Source: Tethya wilhelma | Taxonomy: Eukaryota; Porifera; Demospongiae; Tethyida; Tethyidae | Direction: 5' to 3' | Length of the DNA: 64,000 nucleotides | Assembly (NCBI GenBank): GCA_964030475.1 | Contig: CAXIPT010000002.1 | Span: 9,878,984 to 9,942,983 of the forward strand | Shown: positions 21,556-32,406 of the stretch, one piece after another | Position numbering within the stretch: the first letter of the stretch is position 1 | How the letters are laid out: the number at the start of each line of letters is the position of its first letter | Position numbers and translations under genes: made by a program | Notes under the pieces: model-generated | Databases searched by the model: none | What the model was told of the DNA's origin: nothing | What the model saw: the letters and a program-made list of their open reading frames with translations, nothing else

Positions 21556-22599
21556 TCAAGGCGCTCCACAGGTAGGGTCATGTGTGATATTGCGGAATGT
21601 GTCATGTGAACGGCTTACGAGAACACCGTTCCAAGTTCCTCTCACTGATTTGTGTACCCCGCCAAAATTAAAGACCATCTCGTATGGAACATCGGCTTCA
21701 ATCTCGTGGGCTATCGATTGGCCCTCGTATGTGCTATGTGGGGGAGCCACAACAGTCAGCGAATAAGTATCTGTCACAGATCGAGAGAATGATATCTCAA
21801 ATGTTATGGACTCGGAAAATGTAAAACTCAGACCAAAAGTGAATCCTAGAATGTCTTTGATCAGACTAACTTGCACCTCACTGCTGATTGTAAATTCAAA
21901 ACCAACAGTGTGGCTGTATGTATGTGTGGTTTGTATCGTTATCATTTTTACCGGACTAGTCCCAGTCTGAGTTACGCTACCACTGTTGCAAATTGTATGG
22001 TGGAGAATAGATCGTGGAGTCGTTCTCAGAACATGGAAATCATTAGAGAAGAAGTTTACACTGACAAGTGGCACCTCTCCCCCGATTTTATCAGCATATT
22101 GGTGGAATTCTCTTCGATCTCTCTCTGCATCATCGTAGTATCCAACTCGAATGTTTGCAGTATGCCAAGCAGCGGCCTGTCCCATCCTCAAGATATTGTA
22201 TGCAAGGCTGTCACTCATCTCTCCACTGTTGCGAATGCTGTTGTAACGTGTCATCTGTCTTTGGTGATCATTGTGTGCATCACCATGCATTCCCCATCTC
22301 GTGTTGGCACTAAACCAACTAGAATCCCAAAACATCCATTTTATGTGATCGGCAACTGGACTTGAGATGATTCCTGCCATTTTAGCTTTGAAGCTATTAG
22401 CATAGTTGTCAAAAGCTGCTCTATCTCTTTGAGCATCACCGTGGTAGCCAATGCGTGTGTTTGCAGTATGCCAAGCAGCCCGCCAGGCACACCATTTCAG
22501 ATCACCTGCAGCATCGTGTGGTAGAATATTGATACCAGCTGCATGGCCAAGAGCTATGGCAGAGCTCAGCAAAAGTAGTGTTGTGATGATTGTAGACAT
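21556..22599 (-). CDS. Secreted aerolysin-like pore-forming protein 2, 347 aa
   Basis: Single-exon paralogue of the gene at 19020-20078 with the same layout: signal peptide (LLLLSSAIALGHAAG), INILPHDAAGDLKWCAWRAA, three repeats with core W-H/F-T/S-A-N-T/I-R-x-G-Y/M, and the aerolysin-type region with SLIKDILGFTFGLSFTFSES and APPHSTYEG. Copy 1 and copy 2 are clearly diverged in the second repeat (MHGDAHNDHQRQMTRY here) but nearly identical in signal peptide and near the C-terminus (EADVPYEMVFNFGGVHK, RGTWNGVL). It ends CGAP without the longer tail of copy 1. Expected role as for copy 1: secreted, oligomerising, membrane-inserting; target unknown. Confidence 0.8.
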   Translation of the reverse strand: MSTIITTLLLLSSAIALGHAAGINILPHDAAGDLKWCAWRAAWHTANTRIGYHGDAQRDRAAFDNYANSFKAKMAGIISSPVADHIKWMFWDSSWFSANTRWGMHGDAHNDHQRQMTRYNSIRNSGEMSDSLAYNILRMGQAAAWHTANIRVGYYDDAERDRREFHQYADKIGGEVPLVSVNFFSNDFHVLRTTPRSILHHTICNSGSVTQTGTSPVKMITIQTTHTYSHTVGFEFTISSEVQVSLIKDILGFTFGLSFTFSESITFEISFSRSVTDTYSLTVVAPPHSTYEGQSIAHEIEADVPYEMVFNFGGVHKSVRGTWNGVLVSRSHDTFRNITHDPTCGAP

Positions 22600-22680
22600 T
22601 TTTTTTCCTTTGAAGTTTGCTCCTTAAAATGAAGTCTTAAAGTAGATTAGAAAATGCTGTGCGAGCATGCATGCATGCTG

Positions 22681-22691
22681 CCCTTTTTATA
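22681..22691 (-). promoter_or_regulatory. TATA box of aerolysin-like gene 2
   Basis: Minus strand TATAAAAAGGG, about 82 bp before the ATG at 22599. Confidence 0.7.
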
Positions 22692-22852
22692 GCTGGAAAA
22701 ACCCAGGCTGCGATCTATTTTGCACTGTACCAAGCAAGAACTTGGTTCAGTGAAGGAATTGTGTACTTTGATTGCTGGTTAGAAGGGTTTTCCTTTTTTA
22801 TTTAATTAATGAAGATGACCTACTCTGAATGCCCCATGGTGCTATAAACAAA

Positions 22853-23180
22853 ACCATCTTTGATCAAGATAGCTGTTTATTCTGCAGTGAAATTGGTTTG
22901 TTAATCTACAGGTCAGGGACTGTGTTTTCCTGGTTATAAGTGATGAGGATTTTATTAAGATTACCGGCTTAAAACGACCCCTAATGCTATGAACAAAGTT
23001 TGTGTTTTATTTCAACCATCTTTGATCAAGATAGCTGCAGTGAAATTGGTTCATTAATCTACAGGTCATGAATTGTGTTTCCTGGTTATAAATGACAAGG
23101 ATTTTATTAAGATTACCTACTTAAAATGACCCTTGATGCTATAAACAAAAGTTTGTTTAGTTTCTATCTTCTTTGATCAA
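22853..23180. repeat. Tandem module of about 125 bp upstream of aerolysin-like gene 2
   Basis: The series TTTGATCAAGATA, TTAATCTACAGGTCA, GTTTCCTGGTTATAA, ATTTTATTAAGATTACC, AACAAA(A)GTTTG is repeated about 2.5 times. A diverged relative (ATTTTATTCAAGATGACCTGCTTAAAAT) is at 20765-20900 and another near 20285. The last unit also starts the duplication that carries the actinoporin-like genes. Confidence 0.6.
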
Positions 23181-23637
23181 GATACAGATTTGCATACGTA
23201 TAGCATGCCTATAGTAACTGTTATTGGTTAATTTACTTTATTGTCGAGAATAGTTCATGCATAATGTATTGCATTTTAAGAATGATATGTGGACTAATTG
23301 ATTGTCCTTTGGCCTTGGGTATAGTTATATATTTCTAGAATTTTTCTTGGAAAAGTATACTATAGTAAATTCCAAAGCGGCCAGTAACTATGATGTATAT
23401 TAATGATTAATCATTTCCTCAGTGAACTTTAACCAATTAGATTATTGTCATGCAAACAAATGGATGGTCTGTGACCAGCTACAGCTGTTCATTTTGATCA
23501 AGTACAAGACTTATACAAGCATTGTAGTTCTATAGTTTTGATATAGCTATATTTGTTATTTTACGCATGCCCATGCTATAATTATAATTGCTATTATTGT
23601 CACATCCAACTTAATATTACATTTCTTGCTGTTTCAA

Positions 23638-24597
23638 TTAATCCTTGGTGACATGAATCTCAAGTGTAGCGGCACCTGCACTGTTCATGGCACCTCTCAT
23701 GCGATAGCCTTGACCAAGCTCCTTCTTGTGGTAACTATTATCTCCTTTGAACGACGGGATGAGGTAGTACTGATCCTCATACAATTTGTAGCCGATTGGG
23801 ACTTTCCCCGGGTACACTCGGGCGTTCCATTGGTTCTCGTACAGGTTGTAGTCAAACGGGACACTGAACATCACAGCGAGGGTGTTTCCATCATCCATCC
23901 TGTAGCCAATCACCCCGACGGCACCCCTAGCTACACCATTGTTTTTGCGAGCACCATAGGTCAAAGCTTTGCCCGGCTCAACTGTGTGTGGTGCAACTAC
24001 ATCAGAAGTTCCTGAGAAGAAGTAGACGTCAGGGTCAGACCAAGTTGTTGGTGTTTCGTTTGCAATTCCAATTGCTATCTTTCGTTCAACTGCTCTAATA
24101 GCAGCAACTATTGAACTCAGCAGTGCTATGGTTAAGTCGACAGCTGCAATAACAGCCGCTACAGCTATTTGCTCGTGTGCTTCATCTTCATGTTTCAGAT
24201 TTGACACCAACTGAGTGTCTGGGGAGGCCATTATTATACGTCGCCAATCATGCTTATCCTGTACCTTCACAGGGTAGTGACCTACATGCATGGAAGAAAT
24301 TCAAGCAAGACATCTGTGCAGTGAAACTAGATTTACTGAAAATCATGCTGGATGCAGGTGCTCATGTATGGAAAGCCTTCCTATATATAGCTATAGGTTT
24401 ACAAGACTATTATAGTCTAACAAACTTGACTAGCTAAGATTTTAAAGGATCGAGAAATGAAGTATAATACCTTTTTTTCTCTCAAGAGAAGTATTCAACG
24501 AGAAGCTCTTCTCCCTTTCAGCAGCAACGCTGATGGTTACTGTAGTCACCATGGCAAATGCAATGAGCATGGCGGTTACAGAAGTTGCTGAGTACAT
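23638..24597 (-). CDS. Actinoporin-like secreted pore-forming protein 1, 256 aa
   Basis: Exon 1 is 24597-24471 and encodes a signal peptide (MLIAFAMVTTVTISVAA) and a polar stretch ending in a basic ERKK. Exon 2 is 24281-23638; both junctions are phase 1. After a spacer the actinoporin fold follows: an amphipathic N-terminal helix (AVIAAVDLTIALLSSIVAAI), RKIAIGIANETPTTWSDP, YFFSGTSDVV, PGKALTYGARK, GVIGYRMDDGNTLAVMFSVP, FDYNLYENQWNARVY, SFKGDNSYHKKELG, and a closing TLEIHVTK. Family knowledge: the beta-sandwich binds sphingomyelin-type lipid and the N-terminal helix inserts into the membrane; the aromatic-rich phosphocholine-site region (YENQW, YEDQYYLIP) is present. A basic propeptide end resembles cnidarian precursors. 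TATATAA lies about 75 bp upstream. Gene 2 differs by only a few residues. Confidence 0.88.
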
Positions 24598-24679
24598 TTT
24601 TCAAGTTGCTATCGCAAATCACGCACAATCATGCAACCATTCATTGATCTTCTGCACCGTGAGTAACTTATATAATTGC

Positions 24680-25480
24680 AAGTTGCGTGGGTCTTGCTTC
24701 TAATGGACTTGTTTAAACCTTACAAAAATTGTGTAAACCCATTTTGAACAAAATGACAAACAACCAAGCCAATGAAATAAACTACCAGTGACTGTCATTG
24801 AAGAGTACAATAAGTACTTCTTGTCATTCGATTATGTTCTTAATTTTGTGGAACAAGCAAGGGAAGTTACTTGTTTGTCTTCCTCTTCGTTGCTATACAT
24901 TAGCAAATCACACAATCATGCATGCATGCATTTCATCTTCTAGCTTTATATGATTTTCAAGTTGCATGGGTCTTGCTTCTAATGGACTTGTTTAAACCTT
25001 ACAAAAATTGTGTAAACCCATTTTGAACAAAATGACAGACAACCAAGCCAATGAAATAAACTACCAGTGACTGTCATCAAAGAGTACAATAAGTACTTCT
25101 TGTCATTCGATTATGTTCTTAATTTTGTGGAACAAGCAAGGGAAGTTACTTGTTTGTCTTCCTCTTCGTTGCTATACATTAGCAAATCACACAATCATGC
25201 ATGCATGCATTTCATCTTCTAGCTTTATATGATTTTCAAGTTGCATGGGTCTTGCTTCTAATGGACTTGTAATAAAATTGTCAAACCCATTTTGAAACAA
25301 AAGGCCAAACAAGCAAGCAAATGAAATACACTACCAGTGACAGTGAAGGCTACAGTAGTTGCCTTCTTATCTCACAGTCATGCACAGCACATGCACCTAA
25401 ATCATCCAACTTCAGCGCTAGCACTCACTCGATCGATCCCAACCAAGGTCCATGCTGCTTGTGCAATTGTTCTTTAAATG
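24680..25480. repeat. 279-bp tandem repeat, about 2.8 copies, upstream of actinoporin-like gene 1
   Basis: ATGGACTTGTTTAAACCTTAC starts near 24702 and recurs at 24981; a third, shortened unit starts at about 25260. Units share GTGTAAACCCATTTTGAAC, ACTACCAGTGACTGTCAT and CACAATCATGCATGCATGCA. The same array upstream of gene 2 (27140-27550) has fewer copies. Confidence 0.85.
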
Positions 25481-25523
25481 TCAGAATTTAGGATGTCTAG
25501 CTGTCTTAAAACTTATCTATGTT

Positions 25524-27685
25524 AGGTCATGAATTGTGTTTCCTGGTTATAAATGACAAGGATTTTATTAAGATTACCTACTTAAAATGACCCTTGATGC
25601 TATAAACAAAAGTTTGTTTAGTTTCTATCTTCTTTGATCAAGATACAGATTTGCATACGTATAGCATGCCTATAGTAACTGTTATTGGTTAATTTACTTT
25701 ATTGTCGAGAATAGTTCATGCATAATGTATTGCATTTTAAGAATGATATGTGGACTAATTGATTGTCCTTTGGCCTTGGGTATAGTTATATATTTCTAGA
25801 ATTTTTCTTGGAAAAGTATACTATAGTAAATTCCAAAGCGGCCAGTAACTATGATGTATATTAATGATTAATCATTTCCTCAGTGAACTTTAACCAATTA
25901 GATTATTGTCATGCAAACAAATGGATGGTCTGTGACCAGCTACAGCTGTTCATTTTGATCAAGTACAAGACTTATATAAGCATTGTAGTTCAATAGTTTG
26001 ATATAGCTAATTGTTTACGCATGCCCATATCATGCTATATAGCTGCCATTATTGTCACATTCAAACTTTAAAATATTACATTTCTTGCTGTTTTAATTAA
26101 TCCTTGGTGACATGAATCTCAAGTGTAGCGGCACCTGCACTGTTCATGGCACCTCTCATGCGATAGCCTTGACCAAGCTCCTTCTTGTGGTAACTATTGT
26201 CTCCTTTGAACGACGGGATGAGGTAGTACTGATCCTCATACAATTTGTAGCCGATTGGAACTTTCCCCGGGTACACTCGGGCATTCCATTGGTTCTCGTA
26301 CAAGTTGTAGTCAAACGGGACACTGAACATCACAGTGAGGGTGTTTCCATCATCCATCCTGTAGCCAATCACCCCGACGGCACCCCTAGCTAAACCACTG
26401 TTTTTGCGAGCACCATAGGTCAAAGCTTTGCCCGGCTCAACTGTGTTTGGTGCAACTACATCAGAAGTTCCTGAGAAGAAGTAGACGTCAGGGTCAGACC
26501 AAGTTGTTGGTGTTTCATTTGCAATTCCAATTGCTATCTTTCGTTCAACTGTTCTAATAGCAGCAACTATTGAACTCAGCAGTGCTATGGTTAAGTCGAC
26601 AGCTGCAATAACAGCTGCTACAGCAATTTGCTCATGTGCTTCATCTTCATGTTTCAGATTTGACACCAACTGAGTGTCTGAGGGGGCCATTATTATACGT
26701 CGCCAATCATGCTTGTCCTGTACCTTCACAGGGTAGTGACCTACATGCATGGAAGAAATTCAAGCAAGACATCTGTGCAGTGAAACTAGATTTACTGAAT
26801 ATCATGCTGGATGCAGGTGCTCATGTATGGAAAGCCTTCGTATAGGTTTACAAGACTATTATAGTATATTAAACAAACTTGACTAGCTAAGATTTTAAAG
26901 GATCGAGAAAATAATACCTTTTTTTTTCTCAAGAGAAGTATTCAACGAGAAGCTCTTCTCCCTTTCAGCAGCAATGCTGATGGTTACTGTAGTCACCATG
27001 GCGAATGCAATGAGCAGGGTGGTTACAGAAGTTGCTGAGCACATTTTTCAAGTTGCTATCGCAAATCACGCACAATCATATGCAAACATTTATTGATCTT
27101 CTGTACCATGAGTAACTTTATATATAATTATTTCAAGTCACATGGGTCTTGCTTCTAATGGACTTGTTTAAACCTTACAAAAAAATCTGTAAACCCATTT
27201 TGAACAAAATGACAGACAAGCAAGCCAATGAAATAAACTACCAGTGACTGTCATCAAAGAGTACAATAATTGCCTTCTTATCACTCCATCATGTTCTTAA
27301 TTTTGTGGAACAAACAAGTAGTTACTTGTTTGTCTTCCTCTTTGTTGCTATACATTAGCAAATCACACAATCATGCAAGCATTCGTTTCATCTTCTAGCT
27401 TTATATGATTTCAAGTTGCATGGGTCTTGTTTCTAATGGACTTGTAATAAAAATTGTCAAACCCATTTTGAAATAAAAGGCCCAACAAGTAAGTGAATGA
27501 AATACATTACCATGCAGTGACAGTGAAGACTACAATAATTGCCTTCTTAATTGTCATGCACAGCACATGCACCAACTTCAGCGCTAGCATTCGATCGATC
27601 CCAACCAAGGTCCATGCTGCTTGTGCAATTGTTCTTTAAATGTCAGAATTTAGGATGTCTAGCTGTCTTAAAACTTATCTATGTA
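25524..27685. repeat. Tandem segmental duplication, unit II (contains actinoporin-like gene 2)
   Basis: See unit I. The 3' flank 25524-26096 is almost base-for-base the same as 23063-23637, which points to a recent event. Confidence 0.9.
26097..27044 (-). CDS. Actinoporin-like secreted pore-forming protein 2, 256 aa
   Basis: Tandem duplicate of gene 1 with the same two-exon plan: exon 1 27044-26918 (signal peptide with LLIAFAMVTTVTISIAA, ending in a basic KKK), exon 2 26740-26097, phase 1 junction. The mature region differs from gene 1 at only a handful of positions (for example AAIRTVERK for AAIRAVERK, PNTVEPGK for PHTVEPGK, RKNSGLARG for RKNNGVARG), all conservative for the fold. The signal-peptide exon has diverged more than the mature exon, and no disabling change is seen. 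TATATATAA lies 72-83 bp upstream of the ATG. It is expected to act as gene 1 does. Confidence 0.88.
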
Positions 27686-27689
27686 TAGC

Positions 27690-28225
27690 TTGCATCTGCT
27701 TGTGTATATAAGTGAATCTTCAGCATGCATACGTACAGCTGACAGTTATTATCGTGAATACACCTTGAGCTTGTGAAGACTGGATGCTATATATAGTGTG
27801 ACTCAATAAGATCCGGAAAATTCCTAGTACTACAACCTTTTGTTTAGATCCTAAAGCAAACAAAGTGTTTAGATTCTAAGCATTTAGAATCCAGACTCAG
27901 ATCTTTCCGGATCTTATTGAGAATGTGTTTTTATAAATTTAATTTAGTATAGTAACTGTTGTGTGCTTGCTGGGCATATATACACAGATGGAAAGCTAGT
28001 GTATGCCACTACTAACTGTGTAGTCCAACATTCATGATGTGTTCATTGGGTCTTTCATGCAGTCCAAGTATAATAGTTTAATTTATTGACAATGTATAAC
28101 TTTGCCATAACAGATTGATAGTCAAAATAACTATTTTTAGCCTTCAAAAACAAACACTAATGCATAATATTGCAGCTTTCAATTATTAATTTTTTTAATG
28201 TTTGCAGTAACTTTATGGCTGGCCA
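27690..28225. other. Spacer between actinoporin-like genes 2 and 3
   Basis: Apart from the 120-bp foldback at 27802-27921, no exon, conserved repeat or clear promoter is seen. Confidence 0.5.
27802..27921. mobile_element. Short TIR element of about 120 bp
   Basis: CTCAATAAGATCCGGAAA at the left is the exact inverse of TTTCCGGATCTTATTGAG at the right. The interior has further AGATCCTAAA / TTTAGAATC complementarity. This is the layout of a mariner-like MITE. Confidence 0.75.
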
Positions 28226-29113
28226 TCAAGGTTTAGTGACATGAATCTCAAGAGTGGCTTCTCCAGAGCTAGACATCGCTCCTCTCATTTGATAGCCTTG
28301 ACCAAGAGCCTTCTTTTTCCAACTATTGTCTCCTTTGAACGACGGGATGAGGGAGTACTGATCCTCATACAATTTGTAGCCGATTGGGACTTTCCCCGGG
28401 TACACTCGGGCGTTCCATCGGTTCTCGTACCAGTTGTAGTCAAATGGGACACTGAACATCACAGCGAGGGTGTTTCCATCATCCATCCTGTAGCCAATCA
28501 CTCCGACGACACCCCTAGCTACAGGGCCGCTGGTTTTGCGAGCACCATAGGTCAAAGCTTTGCCCGGCTCAATTGTGTGTGGTGTAAGAACCTCAGAAGT
28601 TCCTGAGAAGAAGTAGACTTTAGGGTCAGACCAAGTTGTTGGTGTTTCGTTTGCAATTCCAATTGCAATCTTTCGAGAAGCTGATCCTAGCCCACCGAGA
28701 ATGGAGTTCAATACAGTAACATGGAGACCACCAACTCCCAAAATATCACCAGCCTCTACTTCTTGCTGGCTCTGTGCTTGACGGTGATCGTTATCTTTGT
28801 CTTCATCATACTTTGATGACAACATTGCATTTTGCCGATGCATTGGCAAAACAGCAGAGAGCTTTTTGACATCTGAAGAAAGGAAAAAAACCAAACAAAC
28901 AAGTAGTTTAAAATAGAAAGAATCATCCACAGATCCGTATTATAATATTAATATTGCTAGACTAAGTGCAAAATTTTGTTTTTCCAAGTAGCTAGGCAAC
29001 ATACCATGATTCAAGCGAATCTCATGGTTGTCTTCATAGAAGTTTCCCTTAGTCCCAAGAGCAGTGGTTGCAACCACCAACATGATTGACACAAAGAATA
29101 TGGCTTTCATCAT
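28226..29113 (-). CDS. Actinoporin-like secreted pore-forming protein 3, 251 aa
   Basis: Exon 1 is 29113-29005 (signal peptide AIFFVSIMLVVATTALG), exon 2 is 28872-28226, acceptor CTTCAG, phase 1. The pro-region is different from genes 1 and 2 and acidic (KYDEDKDNDHRQAQSQQEVE). The N-terminal helix is Gly-rich (VTVLNSILGGLGSASRK) and so less hydrophobic than in copies 1 and 2. From RKIAIGIANETPTTWSDP on, the fold matches: YFFSGTSEVL, PGKALTYGARK, DDGNTLAVMFSVPFDYNWYE, NRWNARVYPGK, and final TLEIHVTK. The Asn-Trp-Tyr-Glu (NWYE) segment keeps the aromatic lipid-head-group site. The divergence in pro-region and helix suggests different activation or target membranes (inference). Confidence 0.87.
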
Positions 29114-30258
29114 ACTACCGTGTATCTATTGACTATTCACATCAGAGCAGGACCACTGGCAGTTTTTGAGATGACTTAATTTTTTCCTCTCCACACACTC
29201 AGATTGAATTTAGCTGGCAACAACATAGGTACATGAATATTTTAATAGAACATGTGAGGGCAATTAGTTTACATAATTATGACTCAGTACAATTGTACAA
29301 TCCATGTATTTTTGCCAGTATAGGAAGAATGTACTTTTGTTAGGTTTGCTACTACTCTGAACAACCTACTAGTAGTAAAAGTAATAGATGCTAGGTGGTT
29401 TGGTGCTGTATTATTATGACATAATTATATTGTACTTGAATACTCTCTGTTATTGAATTCCCATCTGCAACATTATGTATGGTGCAAGTCAGCATTTTCA
29501 CTGCATAAATTATCTGTCGGAAAATAAAAATATAATTTCACTGTGTCCATACTATATCACCTGTTTGATCAAGGCATAATAATAATATTATGTGGTCATC
29601 AAAAAGATTGTAGCGTCAGGCTTATGGTTGTTTTGAAAGTGGCAAGATTGATAGTAGGCATTTGACATGGAACAGTTTATAAACTCTGAGCAAGTTCACA
29701 TGCACTTACAAGCTAAATACGATTGCTCCAGGATTTCCACTGTATGGGAATAACCACATGTGCCAGTATGAAATAACCCAGTGACCATCATGATTGCAGC
29801 TTGCTACTATTGATAGTGCAATAGTACTGATGTCATTGAACCATCATGGCAGTCACCATCATAGTGGCAGTGTAGTTTTTCCATATTCTATTGTTCCTGT
29901 AGGTATTCCCCCACCCTGAAGTGCTGACTGAGCTATATGTATTGTAATAGTTCCAGTGGCCAAAATTAATAGTAACACTATAGTGAGACATAGTATAGTA
30001 TTATTCCTTTTATGTGGTGCAACTGCACAGCTGTGCATGCATGTGAGTAATCTCCCATAAATTAAATTGCTGATGATCGGGGCTTCACTTTTCACAATAA
30101 TAAGTTACAATTAAGTGAGGAAAAGTTTTTTTAAGTCTTGAGTTAGCTATATTCAACTTGAACTAACAATTAATTTTGTACCAACTTCAGAAACTACTCA
30201 GCTTGACAACATAATATTATAGCTGGCAGTGCAAACCTTCGCTGACAAGTGATTTATC
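29114..30258. other. Spacer between the pore-former cluster and the duplicated receptor segment
   Basis: 29114-29997 is unique AT-rich sequence with no supported exon. From 29998 it belongs to the 3.8-kb segmental duplication and acts as the 5' flank of the polytopic gene. Confidence 0.5.
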
Positions 30259-32128
30259 ATGCCTGGATTCAGAATCACATTGCTGATGTCAGGAGCCATA
30301 CTCTTACTAGCAGCTCAGCCCAACACTGGAACATTCATCAAACCATCAACTTCATCAAACAAGTATTCGACAGCCAACCTTACTGCACTCAACTCAACCA
30401 GCAGCAGCAGCAGCTGCCCTGACTTGTGGTCACGGATACAGAATGACTCTTGTGTGTGTGGAGACAGCCTCAATGGTGTTATACAATGTAACCCTGTCTC
30501 TGTTGATGTATTCAAAGTATCCATCCTTGCCTACTACTGTATGACTTACAGCAAGGAGATGAACAAGACACTAGTCGGCCATTGTTCCACAGTGAACTAC
30601 TATGCTGGTGGTGCGACACATTCCAATTACTTTCCTCTAAAGGATGTTCGAAATGTTTCAAAAGATCTCAACAACTTGATGTGCCACTATGATCGGCGTT
30701 GTCTCAATGAGAGTTTTCGTGAGTGTGACGTTAGAAACTTGCAGCGGACTGGATTGATGTGTGGTGCTTGTGGCGAAGGCTACGCCCCTCCAGTTTATTC
30801 CTATGACACAACGTGTGTGAAGTGCATTGATGGGTACGAGTACAACTGGTTGAAGTATATTGCGATAGCATTTCTTCCTCTCACTGTCTTCTACATCATA
30901 GTGGTCCTGTTCAGGATAACAATTACTTCAGGAGCAATGAACGGACTGGTTCTTGTCTGTCAAATCATCGCCTCTCCAATCATGGAACATCTCATCAATA
31001 GAGCTACAGACAAACCAAGCATTGTCACAAAAGCGTTCACTTCAATTTATGGAATATGGAATCTCGATTTTTTTCCGTGATTCCTATACTCCATTTTGTC
31101 TTGGACCAGGAATGCGGACGCTACCTACTCTTGCACTAGACTACCTTATTGCAGTTTACCCTATACTGTTGATATTCATCACCTACCTCCTAGTCAAGCT
31201 GCACGACAACTGTCGAGTTGTTAGGCAGCTGTGGAGACCATTCAATAGGTGTTTTTCACAAATTCATCGCGAGTGGGAAATTCGAAGTTCCCTAGTCTCA
31301 ATTTTTGTCACGTTTCTCATCTTGTCTTATGTAAAAACACTCAATGTCTCCTTCCTCCTTCTCACAATGAATACCCTTTACGACGTGAACGGTAAAAGGT
31401 TGGAAGCTCGTTTCCTCTACTATGATGGGACGTACGAATATTTTGGAAAGGATCACCTTCCCTATGCCTTTCTTGCTCTCTTCATGTTTGTCACTTTTAA
31501 TCTGATTCCACTGGTTCTTCTCTGTCTCTATCCTTGTCGTTGCTTTCACAAGTGTCTCAACTTTTGCCAAGTACGTTCGCCAGCACTACACATTTTCATG
31601 GATACATTTCACAGATGTTACAAACTCAATCCTAAAGACTCCCGGTGGTTTGCTGCTTTCTATCTCATGCTGAGATTGCTCAACCAAATCATCCTATCGA
31701 TAACCATCGGCCCGTTTTATTTACCATTGTCTGGAATTTTGTACCTTGTGGCACTTGTCACTGTTGCTGTCTTTAGACCGTACAAGAAATCTGCATATGT
31801 AGTTGTTGATATAATTCTTCTGGCCACGCTATGTGCACTTATGTTTGGAATTCCTGGGTTTCGTTTTATTGAGACTTATGAACCCAGTGATACAATTTAC
31901 TTTAGAGTAATTTTTTCAATTGCTATTTTGATACCTCCTTTTTACGGAGTAGGTTTGCTAGTGTACAAATTATTCCCGTTGAAAGTGTTTGCAAAGATTA
32001 AAGATTTTATTTATAAGAAACACCAAAGAGAAGAGGAGACTACAGTTACACCACATCATTATGGTCTCCAATATGAAGAGTATGCTCCATTGTTGGAAAC
32101 ACCAACCATTACTGTGAACAGGCCTTAA
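30259..32128 (+). pseudogene. Polytopic membrane protein, copy 1, with a 1-bp frameshift
   Basis: Near-identical to the intact copy at 39935-41803, but a homopolymer at 31068-31074 has seven T where the other copy has six. The frame runs from the ATG at 30259 to a TGA at 31078 (273 aa: signal peptide, Cys-rich ectodomain and first membrane helices). The remainder, to 32128, stays open in the +1 frame. The downstream part has kept an open frame and changes are mostly conservative, so this is either a very recent inactivation or a sequencing error in a T-run. Domain layout is described under copy 2. Confidence 0.8.
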
Positions 32129-32406
32129 CTAACTACTTTTTAGATTTGAAGTGAGTGTTATAGTAATCAACATAATAGCTAGATGGATGTACTAAGTCTT
32201 AATTTTGTTTGGTTATGCATATTATTATAAATGCATGTATGTAATAATAATATTTTATTATCAGTCCAAACTTCGGACATAATATAATATAATTTTGTAT
32301 ATGAGGCATCAATCACATATACTTTGCGTCAATAATTCAGATTATAGTGTTAGTTGTTTGTTTATTATGACAGTCCTATTATGTAGTGATTATAAAACTC
32401 GTGAAA

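Larger units (their letters stand above)
23063..25523. repeat. Tandem segmental duplication, unit I (contains actinoporin-like gene 1)
   Basis: Unit I and unit II (25524-27685) share near-identical 3' flank, gene and 5' flank. Both begin with AGGTCATGAATTGTGTTTCC and end with GTCTTAAAACTTATCTATGT. Unit I is about 300 bp longer because it has one more copy of a 279-bp tandem repeat. Confidence 0.9.

Noticed and set aside
24700..25480. Array of 279-bp repeats considered as a CRISPR-like or satellite array
   Set aside because: The units are contiguous without unique spacers in a eukaryotic genome; a simple tandem duplication explains them.
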